A stretch of 64,000 bases of DNA. Origin: Lachnospiraceae bacterium YSB2008. GTDB taxonomy: Bacteria > Bacillota > Clostridia > Lachnospirales > Lachnospiraceae. Positions 10,376 through 20,581 of the stretch are shown here, piece by piece. Each line of letters begins with the position of its first letter. Position 1 is the stretch's first letter. The notes below the pieces were generated by a model that was given only the letters and a program-made list of their open reading frames with translations, ran no database searches and was not told the DNA's origin. The stretch lies in contig JHWR01000004.1 of assembly GCA_000687655.1 (NCBI GenBank), forward strand, positions 124,001-188,000, in the 5' to 3' direction. The position numbers were made by a program, and so were the translations under genes.

Positions 10376-11353
10376 ATGTCTCTTATAGTTAAGAATCTCT
10401 GTAAGAAATACGGGGAGAAGATAGTTGTAGATAATATCAGCTTCAGCATGGAGAAGCCTGGAGTATATGCGCTTCTTGGAACAAATGGAGCAGGTAAGAC
10501 TACGAGTATAAGAATGATACTCGGAATGCTGGGAAAGGACAGTGGTGAGGTCAGCTGGAATGATGGACCGCTCAACTTTGATACCTGTAACATTGGTTAT
10601 CTTGCAGAGGAAAGAGGACTCTATCCGAAGTATCCTCTCATAGATCAGATTAGATACTTTGGTGAGATCAGAGGAATAGACAGAAAGACTATTGATGACA
10701 GGATTAAGTACTGGGCAGAGAGACTCAAGGTAGAAGAATATATATATCCTGAGAAGGCGGCAGAACTTCTTGCTGCACAGCAGGGAGTGGATCCTAAGAA
10801 GCTTCGTAAGAAGCCGAAGCTCCAGAGTCCGGATCAGCTTTCAAAGGGTAATCAGCAGAAGATACAGTTCCTTATAGCTATGATATCCGATCCTGAACTT
10901 CTTGTTCTTGATGAGCCGTTCTCAGGTCTTGATCCGGTCAATACAGATATATTGAAGGAAGTTGTAAGAGAGCAGATAGCTGCCGGTAAATATATAATCA
11001 TGTCCAGTCATCAGATGGAAGTTGTTGAGGAATTCTGTACAGATATTACCATACTCAACCGCTCCAAAGCTGTTGTTACGGGCAATCTTAATGAGATTAA
11101 GAAGTCATACGGAAGAGTTAATCTTGTTCTTAAGGTTGAGCAGGATATCAGTGGCTTCATTGAAGATGCAGGAATAGAGATTCTTTCTGAGAAGGAATAT
11201 GAATACAGCCTCAGGGTTACAGGTGATGAACAGGCAAATGAACTTCTTAAGATGCTTATTGATGCAGATATAAATATTATAAAGTTTGATCTTAGTGAAC
11301 TTTCGCTCCATGAGATATTCGTAAGAGAGGTGGGTGAAGAGGTTCATGAATAG
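10376..11353 (+). CDS. ABC exporter ATPase, NatA-like
   Basis: This 325-residue ATPase would drive the two ABC-2 permeases encoded next to it. Walker A is GTNGAGKT near residue 36. The signature is LSKGNQQK and Walker B is LLVLDEPFSGLDP near 182, followed by the H-loop in SSHQMEVVEEF. Between the Q-loop region and the signature there is an unusual Lys-rich insert (about 130-150: AAQQGVDPKKLRKKPK). The C-terminal 80 residues form the regulatory tail seen in NatA and related drug or sodium exporters. A strong ribosome site (AAAGGAGG) precedes the ATG. The substrate cannot be told from sequence. Confidence 0.9.
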   Translation: MSLIVKNLCKKYGEKIVVDNISFSMEKPGVYALLGTNGAGKTTSIRMILGMLGKDSGEVSWNDGPLNFDTCNIGYLAEERGLYPKYPLIDQIRYFGEIRGIDRKTIDDRIKYWAERLKVEEYIYPEKAAELLAAQQGVDPKKLRKKPKLQSPDQLSKGNQQKIQFLIAMISDPELLVLDEPFSGLDPVNTDILKEVVREQIAAGKYIIMSSHQMEVVEEFCTDITILNRSKAVVTGNLNEIKKSYGRVNLVLKVEQDISGFIEDAGIEILSEKEYEYSLRVTGDEQANELLKMLIDADINIIKFDLSELSLHEIFVREVGEEVHE

Positions 11354-12695
11354 TTCGGAGAACATTTTCAGTCTCACCGGTTTTGGTAAAGTATTCAAGT
11401 TTACCCTTACCCAGACATTTAAGAATAAGGGATACAGAATTTCCTTCATAGTCTTTGTTCTCATTATGTCTGCCATGGGACCTATCAATTATTTATCTTC
11501 CAGAGCAGGCTCAAAAGCTGCTGAGTCAGGTTTCAATTTCAGCTTTGAGAATTCAGGTATGGATAAGCTCTATATCATGAATGCATCTGATATTTCTGCA
11601 GAAAAGGCTGTATATGAGGATGCACTTAAGGAAGAAGGCCTTGCATCACCATATCCGATTGAGATGCTTGAAGGCAGAGATGTGAACGGCGCCATAAGCA
11701 AACTCTCAGAAAAAGATGCCCTTATTTATATCAATAAGGAAAATGATGGCTACCATGTAAATGGAATAATAAGTGATGAATCAGAGATTTCTTCTCATGA
11801 TCTGGATTCACTCACAAGTATCATGAACGATGCATTTGAGGAGGCAAAGATAAAGCAGACCGGAATAAGTCAGGCTGAAACTCTTAAGCTTATGAAGGGT
11901 GTGAACTCCGGTGAGATAATGAGTGAGAAGGATTACATTGCCAATAAGGAACATGATGTAGTCGGTAATAATTATATTTCATATCTCTTGGGATTTACTA
12001 TTATCATCATGATAGTTTCTTCTCTTTCAGTATCATACATTATTTCGTCTGTTACCGAAGAGAAGCAGTCCAAGCTTGTAGAGACTCTGCTTGTCAGCGT
12101 AAGACCTATGGCTCTTCTCGTTGGAAAGGTTGTAGGAATGATGACCTACGCAGTGCTCCTTCTTGCAGGCGGACTTCTCGGTTCGAGACTCGCTGATTTT
12201 ATAATGCGTGATGTTCTTGCACTTGATATGTCAAATTACACAGGAAGCGGAATCAACTTTACGCTCTTTATAGAAAATGGATTGAAAGGCTTTATCATCC
12301 TGTTCATTGCTCTTATACTTGCATATCTTTTCTTTGGATTCCTCAGCGGAGTTTTCGGAAGCGCAGTAAGCAAGACAGAGGATGTTCAGAGTGCTACAGG
12401 TTCCGTTATGATGATCACTATGGCGGGTTATTTCGGTACATTTATACTTGGAATGAGTGATAAACCGGTGATCAATCATATACTCGCAATGGTACCTCCA
12501 TTTTCATTCTTTGCATCGCCGATACTCTATATAACAGGCAGAGTGCAGTTCTGGGAGCTCCTGGTTGGGTTTGTCATTGAAGCAGTGCTTATTATAGCTC
12601 TTGTTATGCTCGCTGCCAGAACATACAGAACACTTATACTTAATGACTCCAGTAAACCGAGTCTGAAATCAATCATTTCGGCAGGGAGGTATTAG
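11346..12695 (+). CDS. ABC-2 permease, NatB-like
   Basis: The permease has an N-terminal helix (about 25-45), a large extracytoplasmic domain, and six helices clustered after residue 215. The cytoplasmic motif SVTEEKQSKLVETLLVSVRP, typical of NatB/YhaP-type ABC-2 permeases, is present. I chose the ATG at 11346, which overlaps the ATPase gene by 8 bases; a GTG at 11334 would add four residues. The protein is expected to form a heteromeric exporter with its neighbours. Confidence 0.88.
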   Translation: MNSSENIFSLTGFGKVFKFTLTQTFKNKGYRISFIVFVLIMSAMGPINYLSSRAGSKAAESGFNFSFENSGMDKLYIMNASDISAEKAVYEDALKEEGLASPYPIEMLEGRDVNGAISKLSEKDALIYINKENDGYHVNGIISDESEISSHDLDSLTSIMNDAFEEAKIKQTGISQAETLKLMKGVNSGEIMSEKDYIANKEHDVVGNNYISYLLGFTIIIMIVSSLSVSYIISSVTEEKQSKLVETLLVSVRPMALLVGKVVGMMTYAVLLLAGGLLGSRLADFIMRDVLALDMSNYTGSGINFTLFIENGLKGFIILFIALILAYLFFGFLSGVFGSAVSKTEDVQSATGSVMMITMAGYFGTFILGMSDKPVINHILAMVPPFSFFASPILYITGRVQFWELLVGFVIEAVLIIALVMLAARTYRTLILNDSSKPSLKSIISAGRY

Positions 12696-12699
12696 TATA

Positions 12700-14064
12700 A
12701 TGTTTAAGAATTTTGACAAGGTATTAAAGTTTACTTTCAAAAATCAGATAGCTCCGAAGAGCTATAAGATATATACGACTGTGATAGCTGCATTGCTGAT
12801 ATTGATTCCTATAGTAATATGTCTCATCGCCGGTTCAAAAATGGACGATGATGACGGTACTGTAAAGAGATGCGGAGCTGACACAGTTTATATAGTAAAT
12901 GAATCGTATCCGGATATTGAATACAGCTTCCTTAAGTCGCTGGGTACTCCGGGTTATGAGAATATAGTATTTAAAAATGCCAAGACGGTCGATGAAGCAC
13001 TCGCATCTGTAAACGCAAACGGAGAAGTGAAGAGTCTGATCTATGAGGTGACGGTAGAAGAAGACGGTGTATATTCAAATATTATAATACCGACGATTTC
13101 AGTTATAGATAAAGAGGATGCAGAGCATCTGAATGATTTTATAAATGAGGCAGGGTATACATTTACAGCTGTGTCTATGGGTATTTCTCCTATGGATCTG
13201 ATGAAGTCAGGTACGCCTACCCAGTACAATGTATATAATGCGTACGGTTATAATAAGGGTACCGATCTTTTTGCAGACGATGCGGAGGCAGAAGACAAGG
13301 CTAATCAGGATATTCTTTCAGGATTCAGGATAGCTTTCGTACTTATCAATTCACTTCTCATTTATATGATAGTGCTTCTGTATGGTTCAAGCATTTCGCA
13401 GAATATCGTTATGGAGAAATCCAGCAAGCTTATGGATACGATGCTCGTCTCTGTAAGACCTGAAGCAATGATACTCGGTAAGTATCTGGGAGTTCTTCTT
13501 GCAGGTGTAATGCAGATATTTATATGGATAGTTTCACTGGCGGTAGGACTTCTTGGCGGAATGCTGATAATGAAGAATATGATTCCGGATACGGGTGTTA
13601 TAGGTTTCGTCGGAAACTTCAGTAACATGGGACTCTTTACTCCGGTTTCATTGATTCTGTCTGTTCTTATAGTGATACTTGGAATGCTGTTCTATACTGC
13701 AATAGCCGCTATGTGCGGTGCAATATCAAGTACCAAGGAAGAGGTCGCAAGCAACCAGGGTATCTTTGTAATGCTCATTCTTATCAGCTTCTATATGATA
13801 ATCTTTGGTGGAGCGATGTCCGGACAGGATATTCCTATGTGGCAGAATCTCGTTCCATTTACATCTGTAATGATACTTCCGGCCGGAGTCTGTCTTGGAA
13901 CGGTTTCTGTAGGTATTGCAGTGCTGGGAGTTGTTATTATGGCTGCATGTGCGGTAGGTATGATAATTCTTGCGGGAAGACTCTATAAGATGATGTCACT
14001 TTACAAGGGAGATAAGGTAAATATTGTCAAAGCATTCAAGATGCTGGCGGCAAACAAAGAATAG
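12700..14064 (+). CDS. Second ABC-2 permease, NatB-like
   Basis: This 454-residue paralogue of the preceding permease has the same layout: one N-terminal helix, an extracytoplasmic domain of about 170 residues, and a C-terminal six-helix bundle. The motif IVMEKSSKLMDTMLVSVRPE matches the one in its neighbour. The gene starts 4 bases after the previous stop, with a GGGAGG site. Two different permeases with one ATPase suggest a heterodimeric membrane part. Confidence 0.88.
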   Translation: MFKNFDKVLKFTFKNQIAPKSYKIYTTVIAALLILIPIVICLIAGSKMDDDDGTVKRCGADTVYIVNESYPDIEYSFLKSLGTPGYENIVFKNAKTVDEALASVNANGEVKSLIYEVTVEEDGVYSNIIIPTISVIDKEDAEHLNDFINEAGYTFTAVSMGISPMDLMKSGTPTQYNVYNAYGYNKGTDLFADDAEAEDKANQDILSGFRIAFVLINSLLIYMIVLLYGSSISQNIVMEKSSKLMDTMLVSVRPEAMILGKYLGVLLAGVMQIFIWIVSLAVGLLGGMLIMKNMIPDTGVIGFVGNFSNMGLFTPVSLILSVLIVILGMLFYTAIAAMCGAISSTKEEVASNQGIFVMLILISFYMIIFGGAMSGQDIPMWQNLVPFTSVMILPAGVCLGTVSVGIAVLGVVIMAACAVGMIILAGRLYKMMSLYKGDKVNIVKAFKMLAANKE

Positions 14065-14073
14065 GGGATTTGT

Positions 14074-17000
14074 ATGAGGAAAGGTATTAGAAAAACTGCA
14101 GCTGCTCTGATTATTGCAGCAGGAATTTCGTTCGGTGCAGTATTTGGTATGTCAGGGGTTACATATGCTGAAACCCAGTCCGGGACAGATTATGATGAAA
14201 TGTCTGTAGATCCGACCGGGCAGGGCGATGGTTATGCTGCAATTCTATACGATGGTACCAGCGGACTTCCGACTTCAGAGGCAAACGCCATAGCTGAGAC
14301 GGATGAGGGTTTCATATGGATTGGTGGCTACAGTGGTCTCATCAGATATGACGGCAATTCATTTTACAGATATGATGCGTCTACCGGTATCACCAGTGTG
14401 GTAAGTCTTTATGTGGACAGTAAGCAGAGACTGTGGATCGGTACGAATGACAGTGGCGTAGCAGTTATGGAAAATGAAGAAATAACCTTCTTTGATGACA
14501 TAGAAGGTCTTCGCTCCAAGTCTATAAGGTCTATAGTTGAAGACAGGGACGGTAACATGATAATAGCTACGACTCATGGTCTGGCTATGGTCGATACTGA
14601 AATGAATCTGCATGTTATCAATGATTCTCAGCTGAATGATGAATACATATGTGAGCTCCGTAAAGACGATCAGGGCGTGATATTTGGCGAGACCATGAGT
14701 GGTGCTATCTTTACTTATGACGACGGAAAGGTTAAAAGCTTCTACGATGGAAATAAGCTTGAGACCGGAGTTATCTCTACCGTACTTCCGGATCCGGAGA
14801 ATCCCGGGTATGTATATCTCGGTACCGAGAATTCTGAGATATATTACGGAAGTCTGGATGATAATCTCAGCAAGCTTGAAAAGATAGATGTATCACCACT
14901 TGATAATATAAATTCTCTTGAACTTATGTCCGGTATTCTCTGGATATGTTCCGATAACGGAATCGGAATGTATGATGGGGAGAGATTCATTGAGATAAAG
15001 AATACTCCTATGTATCAGTCTATAGACAGAATGATGGCTGATTATGAAGGAAACCTTTGGTTTGCTTCGTCCAGACAGGGCATTATGAAGATTGTTCCGA
15101 ATGAATTCTCGGATATCAATAAGCACTACGGACTTGAGAGTATGGTTGTAAACTCTACATGTCGATATATGGATTATCTTTTAATAGGTGCTGATTCCGG
15201 ACTTTATCAGGTTAATCTGAACGAATCTGCTATAAATAGATATGGAAGCCTTAAGATTTCCGGTACTGCTGATTCTGAAACCGAAGAACTTGTTGGAAAA
15301 AACAAGACTCTTAATTCTCTCCTCAAAGATATCAGAATAAGATCGGTAAATGTTGATTCCAAGAACAGAATCTGGATATCAACCTTCAGTGATATCGGAC
15401 TTATAGAATATGACGATGGAAAGGTAAAGTGTTTCAATAAAGATACGGGGCTTCCGTCAAACAGAGTAAGAACAGTATTTGAACGATCTGACGGAGTCAT
15501 TATGGTTGCGGCAAGTGGCGGCCTTTCGCTTATAGATGATGACAAGATTGTAAATGTATATGATGCCGGCAGTGGGCTCAGTAATCCTGAAATTCTTACT
15601 ATTTCTGAAGATGCAGACGGAAAAATGTATCTCGGTTCTGATGGAGATGGCATATATATCATTGATGGTAAAAATGTATCGCACATCGGAAGTACGAGCG
15701 GTCTTACATCTGACGTTATTCTTCGAATAAAGAGAGATGATAAGAGAGGGCTCTTCTGGGTAGTAACAAGTAACTCCATAGGATACCTCAAGAACGATAC
15801 ATTTACGAGCATTAAGAATTTTCCTTATTCCAACAACTTTGATCTCTATGAGAATAAGTCCGGAGAAATGTGGATCATTAGCAGTAACGGTATATACGTT
15901 GCCAAGACAGAGGATCTTCTTCTTAATGAGGAATTTGATTATTCTTTCTATGACGCTGAATGTGGACTTCCTTCTGTTGCGACTGCAAACTCATTCAGTG
16001 AACTGGATTCGGATGGCAATCTGTATGTCTCCGGTTCATCAATGGTTTTCAGGGTCAATATAGATGATTTCGATGAAAGCATAAGCAAAATCAAGCTTGA
16101 TGTGCCTTTCGTAGAGACTGATAACGGTTATAAATTCCCTGATGAAAACGGAAGGATATTTATACCGGCAAATACTCATGAGCTGACCATATACCCTTAT
16201 GTATTTACGTATTCACTCAAGAATCCGAAGATAACATATATGCTTGAGGGCTTCGACAAGAATGAAACGTCGGTTAAGAGGAATGAACTTGAGCCTGTAA
16301 GATATACAAATCTTGATGGTGGTACATATACCTTCAAAATGAAGATGATGAGTAATGTTTCTGAGGAGGAGAGGAGTATAACCATCACCATAGTTAAGGA
16401 AAAAGCCATGCATGAGAATCTCTGGTTCAATATTCTTATGGTGCTCCTTGGCGTAGCTGTAATTGCAGGTGGAATAATACTCTACTTCAAGAGGAAGGAA
16501 GCTGACCTCATTGAAAAAGAGAAAACGAACAGGACCTTCATCAGAGAGATGGTTGAAGCTTTTGCGAAGATCATAGATATGAAGGATGCTTATACTAACG
16601 GTCATTCCACGAGAGTTGCTGAATATACAGCCATGCTTGCAAAAGAACTCGGATGTGACGAAGATACCGTGGATAAGTATTACAATATCGCCTTACTCCA
16701 TGATATAGGAAAGATAGGCATTCCGCCTGAGGTACTGAATAAACCTGGCAAGCTGACAGATGAAGAATTCAAGATCATCAAGTCTCATTCTGCTCAGGGC
16801 TTTAAGGTTCTGAAGGATATTCAGATTATGCCTGAGCTGGCTATCGGTGCCGGTGCTCACCATGAGAGACCTGATGGTAAGGGATACCCTAAGGGACTCA
16901 AGGGAGAGGATATTCCTAGAGTTGCTCAGATCATTGCCGTGGCCGATACATTTGACGCCATGTACAGTGACAGACCTTACAGAAAGAGAATGAATTTCGA

Positions 17001-17250
17001 TAAGGCTGTTTCGATAATTAAAGAAGTTTCCGGAACACAGCTTTTCCCTGATGTTGTAGATGCGTTCGTCAGACTTGTTGAGAAGGGCGAATTCAGAGAT
17101 CCTGAGGACGATGGCGGCGGAACATTTGAGGATATTTCCAATATCAAGAATAAGCCTGATGAGACCAGGAACGTAAATTTGAAGGAAGTAAAGTCGGAAG
17201 AAGTAAAAAAGGAAACAAATGAAGTAAAGACTGAAGATAAACAGGAGTAG
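14074..17250 (+). CDS. Beta-propeller sensor HD-GYP phosphodiesterase
   Basis: This 1058-residue protein begins with a signal peptide (hydrophobic core about 8-30, then YAETQ). A periplasm-facing two-component-regulator propeller with repeated LWIGTNDSG-type blades follows, then a Y_Y_Y domain and a helix near 780-803. The HD-GYP domain shows HSTR, LLHDIGK (His876-Asp877), HHERPDGKGYP (GYP 937-939) and VADTFDAM, all the residues expected for c-di-GMP hydrolysis. A charged Lys/Glu tail follows. The gene lies 9 bases after the second permease and is probably in the same operon. Its sensor is paralogous to that of the diguanylate cyclase at the start of the window, so the pair probably act in opposition. 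Confidence 0.93.
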   Translation: MRKGIRKTAAALIIAAGISFGAVFGMSGVTYAETQSGTDYDEMSVDPTGQGDGYAAILYDGTSGLPTSEANAIAETDEGFIWIGGYSGLIRYDGNSFYRYDASTGITSVVSLYVDSKQRLWIGTNDSGVAVMENEEITFFDDIEGLRSKSIRSIVEDRDGNMIIATTHGLAMVDTEMNLHVINDSQLNDEYICELRKDDQGVIFGETMSGAIFTYDDGKVKSFYDGNKLETGVISTVLPDPENPGYVYLGTENSEIYYGSLDDNLSKLEKIDVSPLDNINSLELMSGILWICSDNGIGMYDGERFIEIKNTPMYQSIDRMMADYEGNLWFASSRQGIMKIVPNEFSDINKHYGLESMVVNSTCRYMDYLLIGADSGLYQVNLNESAINRYGSLKISGTADSETEELVGKNKTLNSLLKDIRIRSVNVDSKNRIWISTFSDIGLIEYDDGKVKCFNKDTGLPSNRVRTVFERSDGVIMVAASGGLSLIDDDKIVNVYDAGSGLSNPEILTISEDADGKMYLGSDGDGIYIIDGKNVSHIGSTSGLTSDVILRIKRDDKRGLFWVVTSNSIGYLKNDTFTSIKNFPYSNNFDLYENKSGEMWIISSNGIYVAKTEDLLLNEEFDYSFYDAECGLPSVATANSFSELDSDGNLYVSGSSMVFRVNIDDFDESISKIKLDVPFVETDNGYKFPDENGRIFIPANTHELTIYPYVFTYSLKNPKITYMLEGFDKNETSVKRNELEPVRYTNLDGGTYTFKMKMMSNVSEEERSITITIVKEKAMHENLWFNILMVLLGVAVIAGGIILYFKRKEADLIEKEKTNRTFIREMVEAFAKIIDMKDAYTNGHSTRVAEYTAMLAKELGCDEDTVDKYYNIALLHDIGKIGIPPEVLNKPGKLTDEEFKIIKSHSAQGFKVLKDIQIMPELAIGAGAHHERPDGKGYPKGLKGEDIPRVAQIIAVADTFDAMYSDRPYRKRMNFDKAVSIIKEVSGTQLFPDVVDAFVRLVEKGEFRDPEDDGGGTFEDISNIKNKPDETRNVNLKEVKSEEVKKETNEVKTEDKQE

Positions 17251-17258
17251 GACTTAGT

Positions 17259-18353
17259 ATGAGATACCCTGAATTTTTGAAGAGTGGTGGGACTATAGGC
17301 TTTATAGCTCCATCATTCGGATGTGCCATAGAACCATATAAAAGCAGATTCGATAATGCGTTAAAGGTATTTGAGAAGTTGGGCTATAAGACCTATCTCG
17401 GACCTAACTGTTACGAGAGCAGCGGAGTAGGCATAAGCAACACGCCTGAGAAATGTGCTGCTGAATTGAACGACGCCATGACGGATGATAAGTCAGATGT
17501 AATCATAACCTGCGGCGGCGGAGAGCTTATGTGTGAGGTCGTGCCTTATATAGATTTTGACAGGATAAGTAAGGCAGAACCGAAATGGTATATGGGATAT
17601 TCCGATAATACTAACTTTACATTTCTGTCTGCAGTACTTGCAGATACAGCAGCAATTTACGGGCCTTGTGCACCTGCGTTCGGTAGAACCTCGTGGCACA
17701 GCTCACTTGATGATGCGATGAAGCTTCTCCGAGGTGAGACAGATACTGTTACAGGATACGACCTTTGGGAGAAGGATGAATATCCTGTTCCTGAAGGAGA
17801 GGAGCCTGATCCGCTTCTTTCATATAATGTGACCGAGCCTGAACGATTTGTATACCACCTTCCGGATAGTGGTATGACAATATGTGAATCAGATGATGGA
17901 AATGATGAGGGGGCAGAGAGTGTGTCACTCGATATGTCAGGTCGTCTGATAGGCGGTTGTGTAGATATTCTGACTCTGCTTATAGGAACTAAATATGATA
18001 AGGTCGATGATTTTCTGGAAAGATATAAAGATGATGGATTTATATGGTTCCTGGAATGCTGCGACCTGGACCCGCTGAGTATGAGAAGAGCATTCTGGTC
18101 ACTCCGTGAGGCCGGATGGTTTAAATACGTAAAGGGCTTCCTTATCGGAAGGCCGAGAAGATTCGGTGAAGATATCTTCGGAGTCAATCAGTACAATGCT
18201 GTAACAGAGATACTGAAGGAGCTGGAAGTGCCGATAATTATGGATATCGATATAGGACATCTGCCTCCGATGATGCCGATCATAACCGGCGCTAAAGCAG
18301 ATGTTTCTGCCAAGGGTAATCAGATCAGTATTAAATATGATTTCAGCGGCTGA
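17259..18353 (+). CDS. S66 peptidase (LD-carboxypeptidase/MccF family)
   Basis: This 364-residue serine peptidase of family S66 removes the terminal D-residue of murein tetrapeptides in LdcA, or detoxifies microcin C in MccF. The nucleophile motif is GYSDNT (Ser115). The other catalytic residues are probably Glu266 in WFLECCDLD and His334 in DIGHLPP. The N-terminal nucleotide-hydrolase-like fold starts GGTIGFIAPSFG. The protein has no signal peptide. It starts 8 bases after the HD-GYP gene and is probably co-transcribed. The length is closer to MccF-like members than to short LdcA. Which substrate it uses is not decidable from sequence. Confidence 0.85.
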   Translation: MRYPEFLKSGGTIGFIAPSFGCAIEPYKSRFDNALKVFEKLGYKTYLGPNCYESSGVGISNTPEKCAAELNDAMTDDKSDVIITCGGGELMCEVVPYIDFDRISKAEPKWYMGYSDNTNFTFLSAVLADTAAIYGPCAPAFGRTSWHSSLDDAMKLLRGETDTVTGYDLWEKDEYPVPEGEEPDPLLSYNVTEPERFVYHLPDSGMTICESDDGNDEGAESVSLDMSGRLIGGCVDILTLLIGTKYDKVDDFLERYKDDGFIWFLECCDLDPLSMRRAFWSLREAGWFKYVKGFLIGRPRRFGEDIFGVNQYNAVTEILKELEVPIIMDIDIGHLPPMMPIITGAKADVSAKGNQISIKYDFSG

Positions 18354-18381
18354 TATATATAGAAATTTAGTATCTCAATTC

Positions 18382-18410
18382 GTGACATAAGTCTTTAAAT
18401 ATGTTAAAAT
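18382..18410 (+). promoter_or_regulatory. Promoter for the membrane HD-GYP gene
   Basis: GTGACA and TAAAAT are 17 bp apart in the 118-bp gap after the S66 peptidase gene. Confidence 0.5.
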
Positions 18411-18486
18411 AAAATGTGGTTTTTCAGCGTTACAGCTGTAGCCGTGATAGTTTATACGGTTATGAAAAAAGATGGGTGATAGTTTT

Positions 18487-20565
18487 ATGTCTACGAAGAA
18501 AGCGTTAACCAATACAATTTTTCAGATGGTGGTTCTCTGTATAGTCGGAGTCATCATTAATTTCATAGGTATAGGTATCACTAAGGTTACCGGGATACAT
18601 TTGTTTTTTGACTCCATCGGCACTGTAGTAACCTCTGTGATGGGAGGGTATCTTCCGGGTATAATGGTCGGTCTTATTACAAATCTTGTAAAGGGACTCG
18701 CATTCACACCTACATCAATATATTACATAGTTGTAAATGTACTTATAGCTGTTATTTCATATATATTCTCAAGAAAAGGCTGGATCAAGCAGCCTATGGG
18801 AATACTGGCACTTATCTTTATACTTACAGTTATAGGTGGCGGACATGGTTTCCTTCTCAACTGGGTTGTTGAGGAGAGAATGAATACTGAGGAAATCAGA
18901 ACAGTCCTTCCGTATGAAGTACTCTATGATCTTATAGATAAGACAGTTACTGTCTTGTTTGTAGTTATTCTTCAGACAGTGATTCCTGATAAAATTCAGG
19001 ACATCATAAGAGTTGAGGGATGGCAGCAGAAACCTCTGACCAAAGAAGAAGAGAAGATTGTCAAGGAAAGCAATAACAGGCTTGTATCTCTCAGGACCAA
19101 GATACTGTTTCTGCTTGTAATGGCGTGTGTAGCGGTAGGCGTTGCCGCAACACTTACCAGTGTTGTTCTGTACAGGTCATATACGACCAACGAGCATATC
19201 AAGCTGGCACAGGGAGTTACGGCTCTCGTTAAGTCCAGTATTGATCCGGAGAAGGTCGACACCTATATAGAAGAGGGCGACGATGCTCCCGGTTATAAGG
19301 ATGTTGAAGACCGGCTATACAATATCCGTAACAGCTCTCCTGATATAGAATATATATATGTATACAAGATTGAAGAAGACGGCTGCCATGTCGTATTTGA
19401 TCTGGACACGGAAGAACTTCAGGGCGGAAATCCGGGCGATGTTATAGAATTTGATGAATCGTTTTCACCGCTCATACCAACACTTCTGTCCGGTGGGAGT
19501 ATCGATCCAATCATAAGTGATGATACTTACGGCTGGCTTATAACAGTATATGAGCCTGTATATGATAAGGACGGAAAGTGTGTATGCTACGCAGCTGCAG
19601 ATGTTTCCATGAATCTTATCAAGCAGAATCAGATAGTGTTTACTATCAAGCTTATGTCTGTATTCCTGGGCTTTTTCATATTCGTTATAGCTCTTGGTAT
19701 ATGGATATCAGAATATAATTTGATACTTCCTGTTAATACCATGGCAAAGAGTGCAAGTGCTTTTGCATATGACAGTGAAGAGTCCCTTGAAGAAAATGTA
19801 GAGAAGATCAAGTCTCTGGATATAAGGACAGGTGACGAGGTCGAGAATATGTACCTGGCGTTCTCCAAGACTACTGAGAAGAGCGTGGAGTATATGGAAT
19901 CCATCAAGACCAAGACGGAGACCATAGAGAAAATGCAGAGTGCACTTATCATGGTTCTTGCAGATATGGTTGAGAACAGAGATGAGAACACAGGCGATCA
20001 TGTCAGAAAGACAGCAGCGTATACCAGAATAATCATGGATAAGCTTCTTGAGATGGGTATATATACAGACCAGCTTACGGAGCAATTCATTTTCAATGTT
20101 GAGAATTCAGCGCCGCTTCATGACATAGGTAAGATTCAGGTTTCTGATACTATTCTGAATAAGCCTGGTAAACTTACGGACGAAGAGTTTGAGAAGATGA
20201 AGTTCCATACTGTTGCCGGTGCCATGATCATAGATCAGGTTATAGAGAAGGTTCCGGATTCAGGATATATGAAGGAAGCTAAGAATCTGGCAGAGTTCCA
20301 TCATGAGAAATGGAATGGCAAGGGTTATCCTCATGGTCTTTCAGGAGAGGATATTCCGCTTTCAGCACGTATCATGGCGGTTGCTGACGTATTTGATGCT
20401 CTTGTTTCGGAGAGATGTTATAAAAAAGCATTTCCATTTGAAAAGGCAATGGATATAATAAAAGAAGATGCAGGTACTCATTTTGATCCAAATGTAGCAG
20501 AGGCTTTTATAGCTTCAGCTGACAGAGTAAGGGGTGTAATGGATCAGTTTAATGAGAAGAATTAA
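18487..20565 (+). CDS. Membrane HD-GYP protein with Cache-like sensor
   Basis: The N-terminal 175 residues are a five- to six-helix membrane domain resembling ECF-transporter S components (SIGTVVTSVMGGYLPGIMVGLITNL). A helix, an extracellular Cache-like domain (about 240-380), another helix, a HAMP-like linker and an HD-GYP domain follow. The HD is in PLHDIGK near residue 545 and GYP near 616. Metal- and c-di-GMP-binding motifs are intact (FHHEKWNGKGYP, VADVFDAL). I prefer the ATG at 18487, with GGGTGAT upstream, over the one at 18472. The fusion suggests that a small molecule sensed in or at the membrane controls c-di-GMP hydrolysis. Confidence 0.9.
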   Translation: MSTKKALTNTIFQMVVLCIVGVIINFIGIGITKVTGIHLFFDSIGTVVTSVMGGYLPGIMVGLITNLVKGLAFTPTSIYYIVVNVLIAVISYIFSRKGWIKQPMGILALIFILTVIGGGHGFLLNWVVEERMNTEEIRTVLPYEVLYDLIDKTVTVLFVVILQTVIPDKIQDIIRVEGWQQKPLTKEEEKIVKESNNRLVSLRTKILFLLVMACVAVGVAATLTSVVLYRSYTTNEHIKLAQGVTALVKSSIDPEKVDTYIEEGDDAPGYKDVEDRLYNIRNSSPDIEYIYVYKIEEDGCHVVFDLDTEELQGGNPGDVIEFDESFSPLIPTLLSGGSIDPIISDDTYGWLITVYEPVYDKDGKCVCYAAADVSMNLIKQNQIVFTIKLMSVFLGFFIFVIALGIWISEYNLILPVNTMAKSASAFAYDSEESLEENVEKIKSLDIRTGDEVENMYLAFSKTTEKSVEYMESIKTKTETIEKMQSALIMVLADMVENRDENTGDHVRKTAAYTRIIMDKLLEMGIYTDQLTEQFIFNVENSAPLHDIGKIQVSDTILNKPGKLTDEEFEKMKFHTVAGAMIIDQVIEKVPDSGYMKEAKNLAEFHHEKWNGKGYPHGLSGEDIPLSARIMAVADVFDALVSERCYKKAFPFEKAMDIIKEDAGTHFDPNVAEAFIASADRVRGVMDQFNEKN

Positions 20566-20581
20566 AGAGAGGGCAGTTACT

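Noticed and set aside
18411-18486. c-di-GMP riboswitch upstream of the membrane HD-GYP gene
   Set aside because: The leader is only about 70 bases and does not show the conserved GEMM core sequences.
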